NCBI GenBank assembly: GCA_019912845.1
Contig: JAIOHU010000287.1
Span: 72,925-127,677 of the forward strand
Direction: 5' to 3'
DNA from: a bacterium
GTDB taxonomy: Bacteria > Electryoneota > Electryoneia > Electryoneales > Electryoneaceae
DNA length: 54,753 nucleotides
The notes beneath the pieces were generated by a model. The model was not told the DNA's origin. It did not search any database and worked only from the letters and a program-made list of their open reading frames with translations. The position numbers and the translations under genes are program-made. Below are positions 15,982 to 26,914 of the stretch, piece after piece (position 1 is the first letter of the stretch; every line of letters starts with the position of its first letter).

Positions 15982-18276
15982 TCACTTCACAAAAACAGCA
16001 CGTCGAGTTTGCTGCAATCCCCCCGCTTCAACTTCAATGGTATACATCCCCGAGGAAGCACGTATTTCCGCGGGCAGTGAAAGATGAAATTGATGTTCAC
16101 CCGCCTGTGCGTGACGTTTGCCCTCGAGCACAAGTTGCCCTAGTATATTCCGCACGGTATAGCTCACGATGAGGGGTTGATTCAGGGTGAAAGGAACAGT
16201 GACTGTTGAGTTGAACGGATTGGGATAAGGGGAGTGAACTTCAAATGCTATAGGAAGAGGTTGAATCAGATCCTCTTCTTGAACACCCAACGCTTGCGAA
16301 ATATTATAGATTTCAAAGCTCTGCTGTTCAATAACGAAAGCATATTGACCTCGAACATCTGAATCTATGTACGTTGTTTTCAGTGGATAGAAACCCGAAA
16401 TTCTGACAGAGTCAAGGTTTTCAACATCCCAGATTGTAAATCTGTCGTACTCACGATCCTCACCGTACACATGCTGATCCTCAACATTCCAACGATCTAC
16501 CGCAAATTCATGCTGGATAATTCTTCCTGATTGAACGGGATTGTCGGGTATACTAATATCATACACCATTACTGCCATCGAATTGAAAGGATGAGAAAAA
16601 TAGTTGATATAGAGCAGGTTTTCCTCCCTCTCAAGGTTTATGTAATGTCTATTCTCAGTGGTATCTATCAATGATATAAATTCAGGCTCATCAGGAGGAT
16701 GGTTCGAATAGAGAGTTAATTCTCCACTTTCAGTCATTGAATAAGCATATTCACCAACTACGATGAAACCATGATAGCAATCGTAAAACCTGCTCGGTTC
16801 ACCAGGATCGCCTGGAGTCTCCACATTTACGGCAAATGCACGTGCATGTCTTGCACTTCCATACAAATACCCCTCATCAATAAATAGTTCACTCGCAACT
16901 ATACCACCATCCGCAGAAGGTGCCAAAGGGATTGAACTGTCTATAAAAGGTGAGTTCAGGTTGGTGATATCAATCAGTACAATTTCTGGCAAGAAATCAG
17001 CCTCCCAGTGGGTTCGCGCCACATAAGCAAGGTTACCATCCACGGTCATTCCTCCTCTAGAGAGGTTTTGTAGAGGGAGACGAGCAACTTCTTCGGGCTG
17101 ATATGGGTTTTGAATACTGACAATCCGTATCCCTGTTTTACAACTGAGTACCGCATGCTTTCCAACCAGTGCCATATCCTTCATTTCATCATGATTATTG
17201 AACGAGGATAGAAACTCAGGATTCATCAGGTTATCCGTTGAGTAGAGTGTAAGAGCTTCATCATGTGTTACTATGTAGTCATCAGAGTATTTTCTTTTTC
17301 CATTTTCTAAGTCCAATTCACCAACAACAACAGGCGCAAGCGGATTAGTGAAATCGACTACAACATCACCGAACCATGTTATCCCATTCTCGAAGAAATG
17401 GATATTTTCAGTATAATCAGCCCAATAAATATAGTTGTCCCAATCGCCAGGAGGTGGTGGTTCAATTTCTGTAAGAATTTCAATATTATTTGGATCGGAT
17501 GCATCAGCGACAACGATACTCATGTAGTGCCCAGGGTACGATTCACGCCAGTAAAGATAATCGCCATTCGCCAATGGAAATATTGGATGATGTGGGGGAT
17601 TCAGGTCTTGCAATCTGCAAACAAATTCAGGATTCACAGGATCAGTAAAATCATAGATGTAGGTGTGGTTAAGGATCAAGTAATTATTCCCAAACATGCA
17701 ATTGTCGAGATGATACAGCACCTCTTCAAAAATATACCGTGTAATGTGGGTTGGGTTATTCAGGTTCTCTATATCATATATATCAACAAGTACATTTTCA
17801 CTGGGATATCTTTCCTTGAAAAAATTATACAGGTAGTTTCCTCTCACGAATATAGTAGGTGATTGAATATAATACGCGTGGTATTCCAATTCGATTTCGC
17901 CCAATTGAAACGGATGTGGCGGATCAGCAAAATTGTAAATATGGTTATCATAAAGACCGAGTGAATCGTGAAAGGTAAAGCTTGGGAATGGCGCATCGGG
18001 ATCACATTCAACTTCAACGAGCTGATTGTTTTCCAGTTGGAGAATACGATTGCGTGGAGAATTATGTGCAAAAATGTAATCCCCTATGATATGAGCATTC
18101 CCTGTTTCACTCCAGAAGTCATAGAGCGTACCCACTTTTGAGATATTCAGGCTGTCCTGCGCTGTTGCAGGTAAACTGAACAGCAACAACCCCATCATGG
18201 CAATGAGTATTGGAAATAGAATGCTTTTCCTGTTCAGGTGGCTGTAGCGCACGTGCGGATTGGAATTATTTAACAT
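15982..18276 (-). CDS. Secreted T9SS-sorted protein of LVIVD/beta-propeller type (intact paralogue)
   Basis: 764 residues. The ATG at 18276 lies inside the end of the upstream paralogue (11-nt overlap) and has GAGGG upstream, so the two are translationally coupled. A signal peptide (hydrophobic stretch near residues 19-38, ending ATAQ) is followed by many repeats of the form DISNP..P/IVDI, with phrases such as YIYDFTDPVNPEFV and IVSIQNPYQPEEVARLPL typical of LVIVD-like propeller blades. The C-terminus has YPNPFNSTVTVPFTL and a T9SS type A tail. It is probably exported across the outer membrane and surface-anchored or released. Function unknown. Its neighbour at 18266-20532 is a paralogue over the full length. 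Confidence 0.86.
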   Translation of the reverse strand: MLNNSNPHVRYSHLNRKSILFPILIAMMGLLLFSLPATAQDSLNISKVGTLYDFWSETGNAHIIGDYIFAHNSPRNRILQLENNQLVEVECDPDAPFPSFTFHDSLGLYDNHIYNFADPPHPFQLGEIELEYHAYYIQSPTIFVRGNYLYNFFKERYPSENVLVDIYDIENLNNPTHITRYIFEEVLYHLDNCMFGNNYLILNHTYIYDFTDPVNPEFVCRLQDLNPPHHPIFPLANGDYLYWRESYPGHYMSIVVADASDPNNIEILTEIEPPPPGDWDNYIYWADYTENIHFFENGITWFGDVVVDFTNPLAPVVVGELDLENGKRKYSDDYIVTHDEALTLYSTDNLMNPEFLSSFNNHDEMKDMALVGKHAVLSCKTGIRIVSIQNPYQPEEVARLPLQNLSRGGMTVDGNLAYVARTHWEADFLPEIVLIDITNLNSPFIDSSIPLAPSADGGIVASELFIDEGYLYGSARHARAFAVNVETPGDPGEPSRFYDCYHGFIVVGEYAYSMTESGELTLYSNHPPDEPEFISLIDTTENRHYINLEREENLLYINYFSHPFNSMAVMVYDISIPDNPVQSGRIIQHEFAVDRWNVEDQHVYGEDREYDRFTIWDVENLDSVRISGFYPLKTTYIDSDVRGQYAFVIEQQSFEIYNISQALGVQEEDLIQPLPIAFEVHSPYPNPFNSTVTVPFTLNQPLIVSYTVRNILGQLVLEGKRHAQAGEHQFHLSLPAEIRASSGMYTIEVEAGGLQQTRRAVFVK

Positions 18277-20532
18277 GGACAGCCCTCACAATTTGTCTGG
18301 TATCGCCTGCTTCAATTTCAAATGTATAGATTCCGGTAGCTGGAATAATCTCAGCACCTTGCAGTATCTGCAAACGATTGTGCCCTTCAAGACCCTGCTG
18401 TTTCCCCTCCAGTATTATCCTTCCGAGAATATTCCGCACTGTGAACCTCACCGTGGAGGGTTGGTTCAGCTTGAATGGGACAGTGACTGTTGAGTTGAAG
18501 GGATTGGGATATGGGGATTCGAGTTCAAAGTTAAGAGGTAAGGTGGTAATTCTTGATTCATCCAATACTTCGAGAGCAGCAGAGATATCGTATACGTCAA
18601 GGAAAAACTCGCTTAATGCGTAGATATAGTTGTTGCGTTTCTGGTACGACAAATAAATCAGATAGGGATCATCTGCAGGTTGAAAATATCCTCTGGTAAA
18701 TGTCTGATCTAAGTTTCTGATATCAACAACTTCGATACAATGATCAGGATAGTTATCTGTAATCATGAGGTCGTCTTGAAATAATCTGAAACGTGAGTCT
18801 CCTTCTAAAGCACCTATCAACGCTGGATTAAACGGATCCTGGATATTATAAGCTAGCGTATAAATATTATCATAGTCTCCTGGCGCATTTGCAGGGATAA
18901 ACATTTTGTTCTCCATGAAATGGAAAGAGTCATAGGGATGATACTTTACCAGAGGTTCGGGAAGTGTAAACTCGTCCACAATAAAAGGAGTTTCTGGATT
19001 CACAAACGAGTAGATTTCAACCAGGTTGGTCTGGTCAGGATCAATTGAGTACGCCACATCACCAGAAAAACAAAGCAACCGTCCCTCCATACCCGCATAC
19101 ACTTCTGGATCGCCTGGGTGATACGGGTCTGACAGATTGAGGAAGTATGGATTATTTCTTCCATGAGGAGAATCGCAACACACCAGGTAATCATGAACTA
19201 CATCCATTGATAAAGGACTTGGAACTCCCCAATCCCATCGATTCAATGAGTCTGTAAGAACAGGTGCATAAGGATTTCGTAAATCAACAACCCCAAGTCT
19301 ATTGGGCGATAATTCGATGTATGCAGCTTCGCTATTTACCGCAATCCTGCCCGTGGTTTGAATCTGCAGATACCCTATTTGTTCTGGTTGAGAGGGATTG
19401 CTGATGTCGACAATACGCAAGCCCCATTTTCCTACCACCAGTAGGTATTTCCCCCAGAGTTTAGCTGTTTGCAAAGCTTCATAGGGAAAGTATTTCGTAA
19501 TTAATTCAGGATGAACCGGGTCTTCAACGGAAAATAGTTGAACACTGTCGTCATCAAGGTTGATAAAAAATTCATCTGATATAGCATCTATTCCACCCAA
19601 CCCCCATAGCGTGCCAATACTGTCTGGTGCGTGAGGATTCGTGACGTCCAGGATTTCACTCCCACAATACATCAAAGAGTCACCAAAGTGCTTTATTGAT
19701 CTCAAAAAACGGTAACCTTCATTTTCGTAGACTCGCACCGGATTTGCAGGATCGGAAAAGTCTGTGATAACAAATCTGGGACCCCAATGATTCTCTTCGC
19801 TTTCATTCCAGTATACACAATCTGAAAAGCATGTATCGGTTTGGACCAGTATTCCTGATGTTGTACGTCCCAGTTTCCGATGAAAACTGGATCAACGGGA
19901 TTGGATAGATCGTAAATCCTTTCGCCGTTGTAAATCATGAAATTATCGCCAATGGATAGTGCAGTATTGTAATTTTGCTCATACGACACACGTTCCAGCA
20001 AGGATCGATGCACCAGCACAGGAAATTCAGGTCTGGAGATATCGTATATTCGCAGATATTTCTCCCTTTCCCGACCCTCATAATAGGATATTTGTTCAAT
20101 CAGGTAGAGATAATTATCAATTACTTGATACCCACCAAACCTGCCACGATCAATTGGATTTCCCAGATCGCCTACCCGAACCGAATCTAAAGGATTTGAT
20201 AAGTCGAGAATCCAATTTCGATCAATTCCCATGGTGTCCCTGAACACGTACGATGGCAGATACGGGTCAACCATTTCCGTGCGAGCTAGTGAATCACCTT
20301 CGATATGAAACGCTTGAATCGTTGTTGGACCATGCCGAGAAAACATCACCAGCACAGTCTCACCAACGATTTCGGCTGCCTGCGCTACCTCATAAAAATC
20401 GTACAGCTCACCCACTTTTGAGATATTCAGGCTGTCCTGTCCGGAGGAATTGTTTGGAACGGTGATTAGACTGATTGCCATCAGGAGAATGGATAGAATA
20501 CGGGATCGTGTGAAGAAGTGTCGGTAAGGCAT
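18266..20532 (-). pseudogene. Frameshifted paralogue of the T9SS propeller-like protein
   Basis: One gene split into two frames. The 5' part has a signal peptide (start ATG 20532 after GAGGG; another ATG at 20562 lacks a ribosome site) and the shared SLNISKVG.LYDF opening. It reads to a stop near 19702. The 3' part continues in another frame to the T9SS tail ending at 18266. Restoring one A in the run at 19873-19875 joins VFIGKLGRTTSG to ITDFSDPANPVRVYENEG, and the result aligns with the intact paralogue downstream (DPVNPEFVCRL and ADASDPNNIEI). The restored length nearly equals the paralogue's 764 residues. This is a genuine mutation or a homopolymer sequencing error; reads would decide. Confidence 0.8.
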
Positions 20533-20763
20533 CAGCACCCTCGTCGCAGAGAACATGGACATTCAAGACGGTTAGCCTGAATTTGTTGCACGGGGATGCT
20601 TGAGTAATGTAAGATCGTCCCTATAGATAACGCAATAACATGTTTGAATTAGAGTTTGTTTTTTATGAGTGCGTGTTTTACGAGATATGCGAGATTGAAA
20701 AACATCCTGCAAACCAGAAAAATCGGAACAGGAAAATTTAACACCTATAATATCAATACCTTC

Positions 20764-20809
20764 CTGGATACCAGCTTACATCCTGCTGGCATGACGTGGG
20801 CAGAAACTG
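20764..20809 (+). repeat. Palindromic dispersed repeat, family A (copy A4)
   Basis: CTGGATACCAGCTTACATCC followed by TGCTGGCATGACGTGGGCAG and AAACTG. This longer form extends past the palindrome with a GGGC(A/G)GAAACTG tail, which is shared with copy A5 and with a partial copy near 3642-3665. Confidence 0.8.
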
Positions 20810-20845
20810 CGTGTATTTTCTAACATTAATAAGATCAAATTCTTC

Positions 20846-20893
20846 CTGGATCCCGGCTTAACTCATCGCCGGAATGGCGCGGGCGGAAACTGG
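20846..20893 (+). repeat. Palindromic dispersed repeat, family A (copy A5)
   Basis: CTGGATCCCGGCTTAACTC followed by ATCGCCGGAATGGCGCGGGC and GGAAACTGG. Arms TCCCGGC and GCCGGAA show compensated changes relative to the other copies, which suggests the hairpin itself is conserved. Confidence 0.8.
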
Positions 20894-20967
20894 AACATTC
20901 ACCGCCAGTTAAGCATTTAAGAACTGTTTCGAAAAACTTGAACTCGTTTGATTTATTGAGGCATTAA

Positions 20968-21420
20968 ATGACAGTTAGATCGTATTTAAAACTATCTGTA
21001 CTGCTGGGGTTGCTTACCGTATCCACTTCCTTTGGTCTGGAACCGCCTCGTTACGGCATCGGTCTTCACGCCAGCACTCCCCTCAGTGGCATTAGTGGTT
21101 ATATAGACTTGAATCCCTCCCTTTCACTTCAGGCTATCCTCGGCGCAGACCTTGACAGCCCTGATTTTGCGGGACGAGTGCTTTATGACCTGCGTCAGGA
21201 GGAATATTACCATATATACGGGTACGGTTTGCTCGCCTTCATGACAAAATCTAATGCAGCCGGTGACAAAGATACTGATGTAGGACTCGGTATCGGTGCT
21301 GGTGTTGAGATGGACTGGCGAGTCCTCGAGCCCAAACTACCACCCTTCTACTGGAGCGCGGAAGTTGGCTATGCGATAGATGATTTGAGCATTGGGGTGG
21401 GGATTCATTACCGGTTTTAG
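20968..21420 (+). CDS. Small secreted outer-membrane beta-barrel-like protein
   Basis: 150 residues, start ATG after TTGAGG. An N-terminal signal peptide (hydrophobic about residues 8-22) is followed by alternating beta-strand patterns: YGIGLHASTP, GYGLLAFM, VGLGIGAGVEMDW, WSAEVGYAI, IGVGIHYRF. The chain ends in phenylalanine, as outer-membrane barrel proteins usually do. I do not recognise a family. An outer-membrane beta-barrel with about eight strands is the best guess. It is monocistronic and not obviously linked to its neighbours. Confidence 0.65.
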   Translation: MTVRSYLKLSVLLGLLTVSTSFGLEPPRYGIGLHASTPLSGISGYIDLNPSLSLQAILGADLDSPDFAGRVLYDLRQEEYYHIYGYGLLAFMTKSNAAGDKDTDVGLGIGAGVEMDWRVLEPKLPPFYWSAEVGYAIDDLSIGVGIHYRF

Positions 21421-21502
21421 TTCTGAATCAGCTCCATTCACTTTGGCTGTAGAAAATCCCCTGGTTCTATAAGCAATGAGTACTTTTCTATTCTGCGCGG
21501 AT

Positions 21503-21579
21503 GTCATTGCGAACGCAGTGAAGCAATTTCTTGTAATCAGAATGAGATTGCCGCGTCACTTCGTTCCTCGCAATGACAA
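21503..21579 (+). repeat. Inverted dispersed repeat, family B (complete copy)
   Basis: Left arm GTCATTGCGAACGCAGTGAA then GCAAT; right arm ATTGCCGCGTCACTTCGTTC then CTCGCAATGAC, i.e. the reverse complement of the left arm with changes. Such sequences (TCATTGCGA..GAAGCAAT) are known as dispersed repeats in many bacterial genomes. A half-copy lies at 15810-15838. Confidence 0.8.
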
Positions 21580-21842
21580 CGGGAGCGCTTTTGATTCAAC
21601 ATCCACCCATACAATATAGCGAAGAGCCAAGATTGTTCTCTTACTCGTTCTTTAAGTGTCGCCCTTACCAGTACTTTTAAAAACATTAAAATCTGAAGAT
21701 TAGCAGGAACTACTGTAAACCACTCCTTTATAATTTCATATTTGTATAATTCCATAATTTGCCAATGCCTATTCTATCCCTTAGTCAACAAAACCATCCT
21801 GGTAGAAACAGTGCTCTCAATCTCATATTGAGAGGGAACCCC

Positions 21843-21871
21843 TTGACAAATTCAGTGTATAAGATTATCAT
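21843..21871 (+). promoter_or_regulatory. Sigma-70 promoter of groES-groEL
   Basis: Consensus -35 TTGACA at 21843-21848 and -10 TATCAT at 21866-21871 with a 17-nt spacer. The CIRCE operator starts 7 nt after the -10 box and so covers the expected transcription start. Confidence 0.85.
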
Positions 21872-21877
21872 TCGCCG

Positions 21878-21904
21878 TTAGCACTCCAGTATGGAGAGTG
21901 CTAA
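21878..21904 (+). promoter_or_regulatory. CIRCE operator (HrcA binding site)
   Basis: Exact consensus TTAGCACTC-N9-GAGTGCTAA. It overlaps the start point of the groE promoter, so groES-groEL should be repressed by HrcA and induced by heat or unfolded protein. hrcA itself is not in the window. Confidence 0.97.
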
Positions 21905-22034
21905 GACGCTTAACAGTAAATCTTTGTAATATAACAATTTAATTCTATTAGCAACCGGTTCATTTTTACGAACCGGCACCATTCAGAATCAAAGCCGCCA
22001 TAATAATGCGGCACGATAAAAGAGGAGATGTACG

Positions 22035-22328
22035 ATGAAGGTTAAACCGATTGATGAACGTGTGCTTTTGAAGCCCGCTCAGTCAGAAGAGCAAAAAGTA
22101 GGGAGCATCATCATTCCGGATACCGCGAAGGAACGTCCACAGATCGGCGAAGTGATGGCACTCGGTGATGATGTGGTCAACAAAGACCTGGATCGTAAGG
22201 CACTTTCCAGTTTGATCAAGGTTGGTGACAAGGTTCTGTACGCCAAGTACGGCGGAACAGAAGTAAAAGTCGATGGCGTAGAGTTCCTGCTTGTAAATCG
22301 CAGTGACATTCTCGCCGTGATTGAATAA
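22035..22328 (+). CDS. groES: Co-chaperonin GroES
   Basis: 97 residues, start ATG after GAGGAG. The protein is the seven-subunit lid of the GroEL folding chamber. It shows the family signature: IDERVLLKP, the mobile-loop region SEEQKVGSIIIPDTAKERPQ, GDKVLYAKYGGTEVKVDG and the closing LVNRSDILAVIE. It is the first gene of the CIRCE-controlled operon, 35 nt before groEL. Confidence 0.98.
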   Translation: MKVKPIDERVLLKPAQSEEQKVGSIIIPDTAKERPQIGEVMALGDDVVNKDLDRKALSSLIKVGDKVLYAKYGGTEVKVDGVEFLLVNRSDILAVIE

Positions 22329-22351
22329 GACAACAAGAACTTAAAAAGTAA

Positions 22352-23998
<1,647 letters not shown>

Positions 23999-24309
23999 GC
24001 CGTACTCAGAATTAAATCGTTCATCTCGAAATAGTTCAGATGACGAAAAGATAGATGAATACCCGGCTCAACTTCTGAGTCGGGTATTTTATTGCTTTAT
24101 CAGGTGTGCTGAATCACATCATGTGGAAATTGTCGGTGGTACATACTGTTTTTCGCTCCGGGCGTACTAAATCAAAGTAGACTTTAGTAGATGGAAACAT
24201 TAGATTTCCCGCTCAGAGAAAATAGTTATTTGTCCTGCTGGAAGTTCCTCTGGTCAATCACAATTAGATTTCAGCAGATAATCTTATAAATAAAAGAAGT
24301 AATTAAATC
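23999..24309. other. Intergenic region after groEL
   Basis: 311 nt. It contains the groEL terminator (24058-24092). I see no further gene, repeat or clear promoter; the leader of the next gene is AT-rich. Confidence 0.6.
24058..24092 (+). terminator. Rho-independent terminator of groES-groEL
   Basis: 13-bp stem AATACCCGGCTCA / TGAGTCGGGTATT with one G-T wobble and the 5-nt loop ACTTC, running into TTTTATTG. Confidence 0.9.
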
Positions 24310-25587
24310 ATGCAAAAATTTATCATTATTGGTGCCGGACCTGCAGGTATCGGTGCGGCATTATCGTTGAAGGAAGAAGATTCGCTGGTACTGGAAAAAC
24401 GTGCGGATATTGGTGGACTATCGAGTTCCATTGAGATTGATGGTGCAGTATTTGATATTGGGGGTCACTCGTTCCATACACCGCACCCACAGGTACGTGA
24501 CATGGTGTTCAACGCCATTGAGATGTACGAGCAACGTCGCGATGCACGCTGTTTCAGCTATGGAAAGATGATCCCCTATCCCTTCCAGAAACATTACCGT
24601 AAACTCGACCATGTTCAGGAAGTGGTAGACGAATGCTTAAAAGGGTTGGATGAGACCGATGACGGACAAAATTCGGTTCACTTCGAGGAGTTCATTAATC
24701 GACGTTTTGGTCCCGGCATCGCCAAGCACTTCATGCTACCTTACAACCGTAAGCTATGGGGACGTGACCTCAAACGTCTCGCTGCGGATTGGGTGGGAGA
24801 ACGTGTTGCTGCACCGGAAGGAGTGAAAGAGAAATTTGACCTGGCAGGTGGCAAACGTAAACCCCTTCAGGGTGACACACTGGTTGCGTATCCAGCGAAA
24901 GGCGGGTTTGGGGAAATTTATACGGCACTCGCACGTGATATCCCAAAGATTGACTTCAACACCGAAGTGCAGCGAATTGATCCGAAAAAGCATACAGTCT
25001 ATACATCGAACGGTGAGTATCAATATCAAAACCTCATCACCACAATGCCGATACCGGAATTACTGAAACGTGTTGAAGGTGTGCCGCAGTATGTTTTTGA
25101 TGAAGCGTCTCACCTGGATTGCCTGGCATTGAAGCTGGTTCTGGTTGTGATCGGTCATCCTGTGGACACCGAAATACAGCGTGTCTACTGTGCCGATCAG
25201 GATATTCCCTCGCATAAAACAGCGATCAACCATAATTCTTCGGATTATTTGCGCTCGCTGAAGCATCACGGCATCATGGCGGAAGTGGCGGTATCGCCGG
25301 AAAAACCATTGTTGCGTGATGACCTGGAAAACTGGGTGATCGAAGGACTGCAGAAGATGGAGATCATTAAGAGTCCCTCCGAAGTCAACCAGACACGCAT
25401 TGTTGATGCGAAGTATGCTTATCCTGTGCCAACAGCCGATCGTGATGATCGCATGAAGGTAATCAAAGGTTGGCTGAACGAGAATGATATTTACCCTGTC
25501 GGACGTTTTGGTGACTGGGCGTATGTGAATTCCGATGAATCAATCTATCGTGGCTTGTTGCTTGGTTTCCAGTTACGGGAAAAATAG
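24310..25587 (+). CDS. FAD-dependent oxidoreductase (NAD(P)-binding Rossmann, UDP-galactopyranose mutase/amine oxidase-like)
   Basis: 425 residues. The N-terminal dinucleotide-binding motif IIIGAGPAGIGAALSL is followed by the acidic residue LEKRADIGGLSSS and DIGGHSFH. The pattern is that of the protoporphyrinogen oxidase/amine oxidase superfamily, in particular proteins next to glycosyltransferases that resemble UDP-galactopyranose mutase: PYPFQ, FMLPYNRKLWGRDL and the C-terminal VGRFGDWAYVNSDESIYRG, where FAD is held. A glycosyltransferase gene follows on the same strand, so a role in surface polysaccharide synthesis is likely. The exact substrate cannot be named. Confidence 0.8.
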   Translation: MQKFIIIGAGPAGIGAALSLKEEDSLVLEKRADIGGLSSSIEIDGAVFDIGGHSFHTPHPQVRDMVFNAIEMYEQRRDARCFSYGKMIPYPFQKHYRKLDHVQEVVDECLKGLDETDDGQNSVHFEEFINRRFGPGIAKHFMLPYNRKLWGRDLKRLAADWVGERVAAPEGVKEKFDLAGGKRKPLQGDTLVAYPAKGGFGEIYTALARDIPKIDFNTEVQRIDPKKHTVYTSNGEYQYQNLITTMPIPELLKRVEGVPQYVFDEASHLDCLALKLVLVVIGHPVDTEIQRVYCADQDIPSHKTAINHNSSDYLRSLKHHGIMAEVAVSPEKPLLRDDLENWVIEGLQKMEIIKSPSEVNQTRIVDAKYAYPVPTADRDDRMKVIKGWLNENDIYPVGRFGDWAYVNSDESIYRGLLLGFQLREK

Positions 25588-25607
25588 CGTTATATTTTTT
25601 TGATTTT

Positions 25608-25650
25608 AAAGGCTGGAGAATTGGGCTATCATCATTTCTTCAGCCTTTTC
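25608..25650 (+). terminator. Rho-independent terminator after the FAD oxidoreductase gene
   Basis: Stem AAAGGCTGGAGAA / TTCTTCAGCCTTT with one mismatch and a loop of about 16 nt, ending in a TTTT run. It separates the gene from the glycosyltransferase, which may have its own promoter. Confidence 0.65.
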
Positions 25651-25701
25651 AGGTTATATTATCGACAGGGATAATTGCAGCACATTTTCAGGGAATTTAG
25701 T

Positions 25702-26892
25702 ATGAGTCTCGATCCCATTTTGAAAAAACCGATAAAACTTTGGGTTGTAAACTACTTCTTTTATCCGCTATACGCCGGCCCTGCTGAACGGTTTTTGAGG
25801 TATAGTGCAGGATTTCGTGAACGTGGTGTCGATACAACTTTTGTGACTTCCCTTCAGCCAGACTTGAAGCAGGAGGAAGTAATCAAGGGTAACCAGGTCA
25901 AACGTCTTGGAAATCCAAGCTCCATCCCTGAATCTGTTAATTTGTTTATTAAACGAGTAGTTGATCTTGCTCTGAAAGAAAAGCCCGATATAATACTCTT
26001 TTTGGTAATCTCACCATCAGATGTTTTTCAAGTATTGAAATTGAAAATGCGAGGCTTCAAGTTAGTTTTTACCAGTGGTTTTTCGCTAAATAGAGAAAAA
26101 CTTAATCCGATTAAAACTGGGATTAACAACTTCAAGCTGTTTCTTTTGCATAGCCTGATTGATGTTACGGTTAGTAGCAGTGACGCGTTATCTGCTGATT
26201 TTAAGAAAATTGGACTCCCTGCACGGAAATTAAAATCGATTGTTAATGGGGTTGACCTCAATAGATTTAGTCCACCCTCAAATGAGCAGGAAGTCATTGA
26301 GTTTCGCCAGGATTTAGACCTTCCTCAGAAAGAAATAATCGCTCTCTTTGTAGGAAATCGTATCGACCGCAAAGGAGTCATCGAGCTTGTTCAAGGTTGG
26401 AAGATGTATCGGAGAAATGGCGGTAAAGGCTATTTGTTGCTTGTGGGGCAAGAGTTACGGAATAATCCTGAATACAATTCGTTTTATGTTATTTGGGACG
26501 AAGTATTAAAAACAATAGAAGATAACGACCACATTATCATGCACGGACCATCAGACGAAATTGAAAAATATTACCGTGCATCCGATCTCTTTGTATTCCC
26601 GTCGAAATTGGAAGGATTGCCTAATTCTATCCCAGAGAGTATGGCAACCAGGCTTCCTGTAATCACTAATCGATTTACCGGATTTTCCCCTGAACTTGGC
26701 AGAGATAAAAAGGAGCTGATTATAACAGAGTGTCGTCCAGAAAAAATTTGCGAGGACATCGAAGTTTTGATGAACGACGAAAATCTGCGTTCACAACTGG
26801 GGAGAAATGCCCGTCGGTGGGTAGAAGATCATCACTCACTTGCTGGAAGCTTAGATAAATACGTCAACTTGTTTAATGAACTTTCAGGGTAA
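25702..26892 (+). CDS. Glycosyltransferase family 4 (GT-B fold)
   Basis: 396 residues. The ATG at 25702 has AGGGA 8 nt upstream and is preferred over an upstream TTG. The N-terminal half begins VNYFFYPLYAGPAERFLR, a typical acceptor-binding opening. The C-terminal GT1/GT4 domain has FVGNRIDRKGVIELVQGW, the donor-binding YYRASDLFVFPSKLEGLPNS and the EX7E motif (E-GLPNSIP-E). A nucleotide-sugar-dependent transferase for surface polysaccharide or lipid glycan is likely, in keeping with the FAD oxidoreductase beside it. The codon pattern is more AT-rich than that of its neighbours. Confidence 0.9.
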   Translation: MSLDPILKKPIKLWVVNYFFYPLYAGPAERFLRYSAGFRERGVDTTFVTSLQPDLKQEEVIKGNQVKRLGNPSSIPESVNLFIKRVVDLALKEKPDIILFLVISPSDVFQVLKLKMRGFKLVFTSGFSLNREKLNPIKTGINNFKLFLLHSLIDVTVSSSDALSADFKKIGLPARKLKSIVNGVDLNRFSPPSNEQEVIEFRQDLDLPQKEIIALFVGNRIDRKGVIELVQGWKMYRRNGGKGYLLLVGQELRNNPEYNSFYVIWDEVLKTIEDNDHIIMHGPSDEIEKYYRASDLFVFPSKLEGLPNSIPESMATRLPVITNRFTGFSPELGRDKKELIITECRPEKICEDIEVLMNDENLRSQLGRNARRWVEDHHSLAGSLDKYVNLFNELSG

Positions 26893-26914
26893 ATAGCTAC
26901 TCATAACTCTCTGA

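Larger units (their letters stand above)
20533..20967. other. Intergenic region with two family A repeats
   Basis: No gene seen. It lies between divergent genes and contains two longer copies of palindrome family A at 20764-20809 and 20846-20893. Upstream of the barrel gene there is TTGAGGCATTAA before the ATG. No clear promoter recognised. Confidence 0.6.
21421..22034. other. Intergenic region: dispersed repeat and groE control region
   Basis: 614 nt without a gene. It contains a family B inverted repeat (21503-21579) and then the groE promoter and CIRCE operator (21843-21904). The groES leader follows and is about 130 nt long. A minus-strand frame at 21537-21755 runs through the repeat and is not credible. 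Confidence 0.7.

Noticed and set aside
21537-21755. Minus-strand frame of 72 codons before groES
   Set aside because: Its end is encoded by the family B repeat (HCEERSDAAIS is the usual mistranslation of this repeat type).
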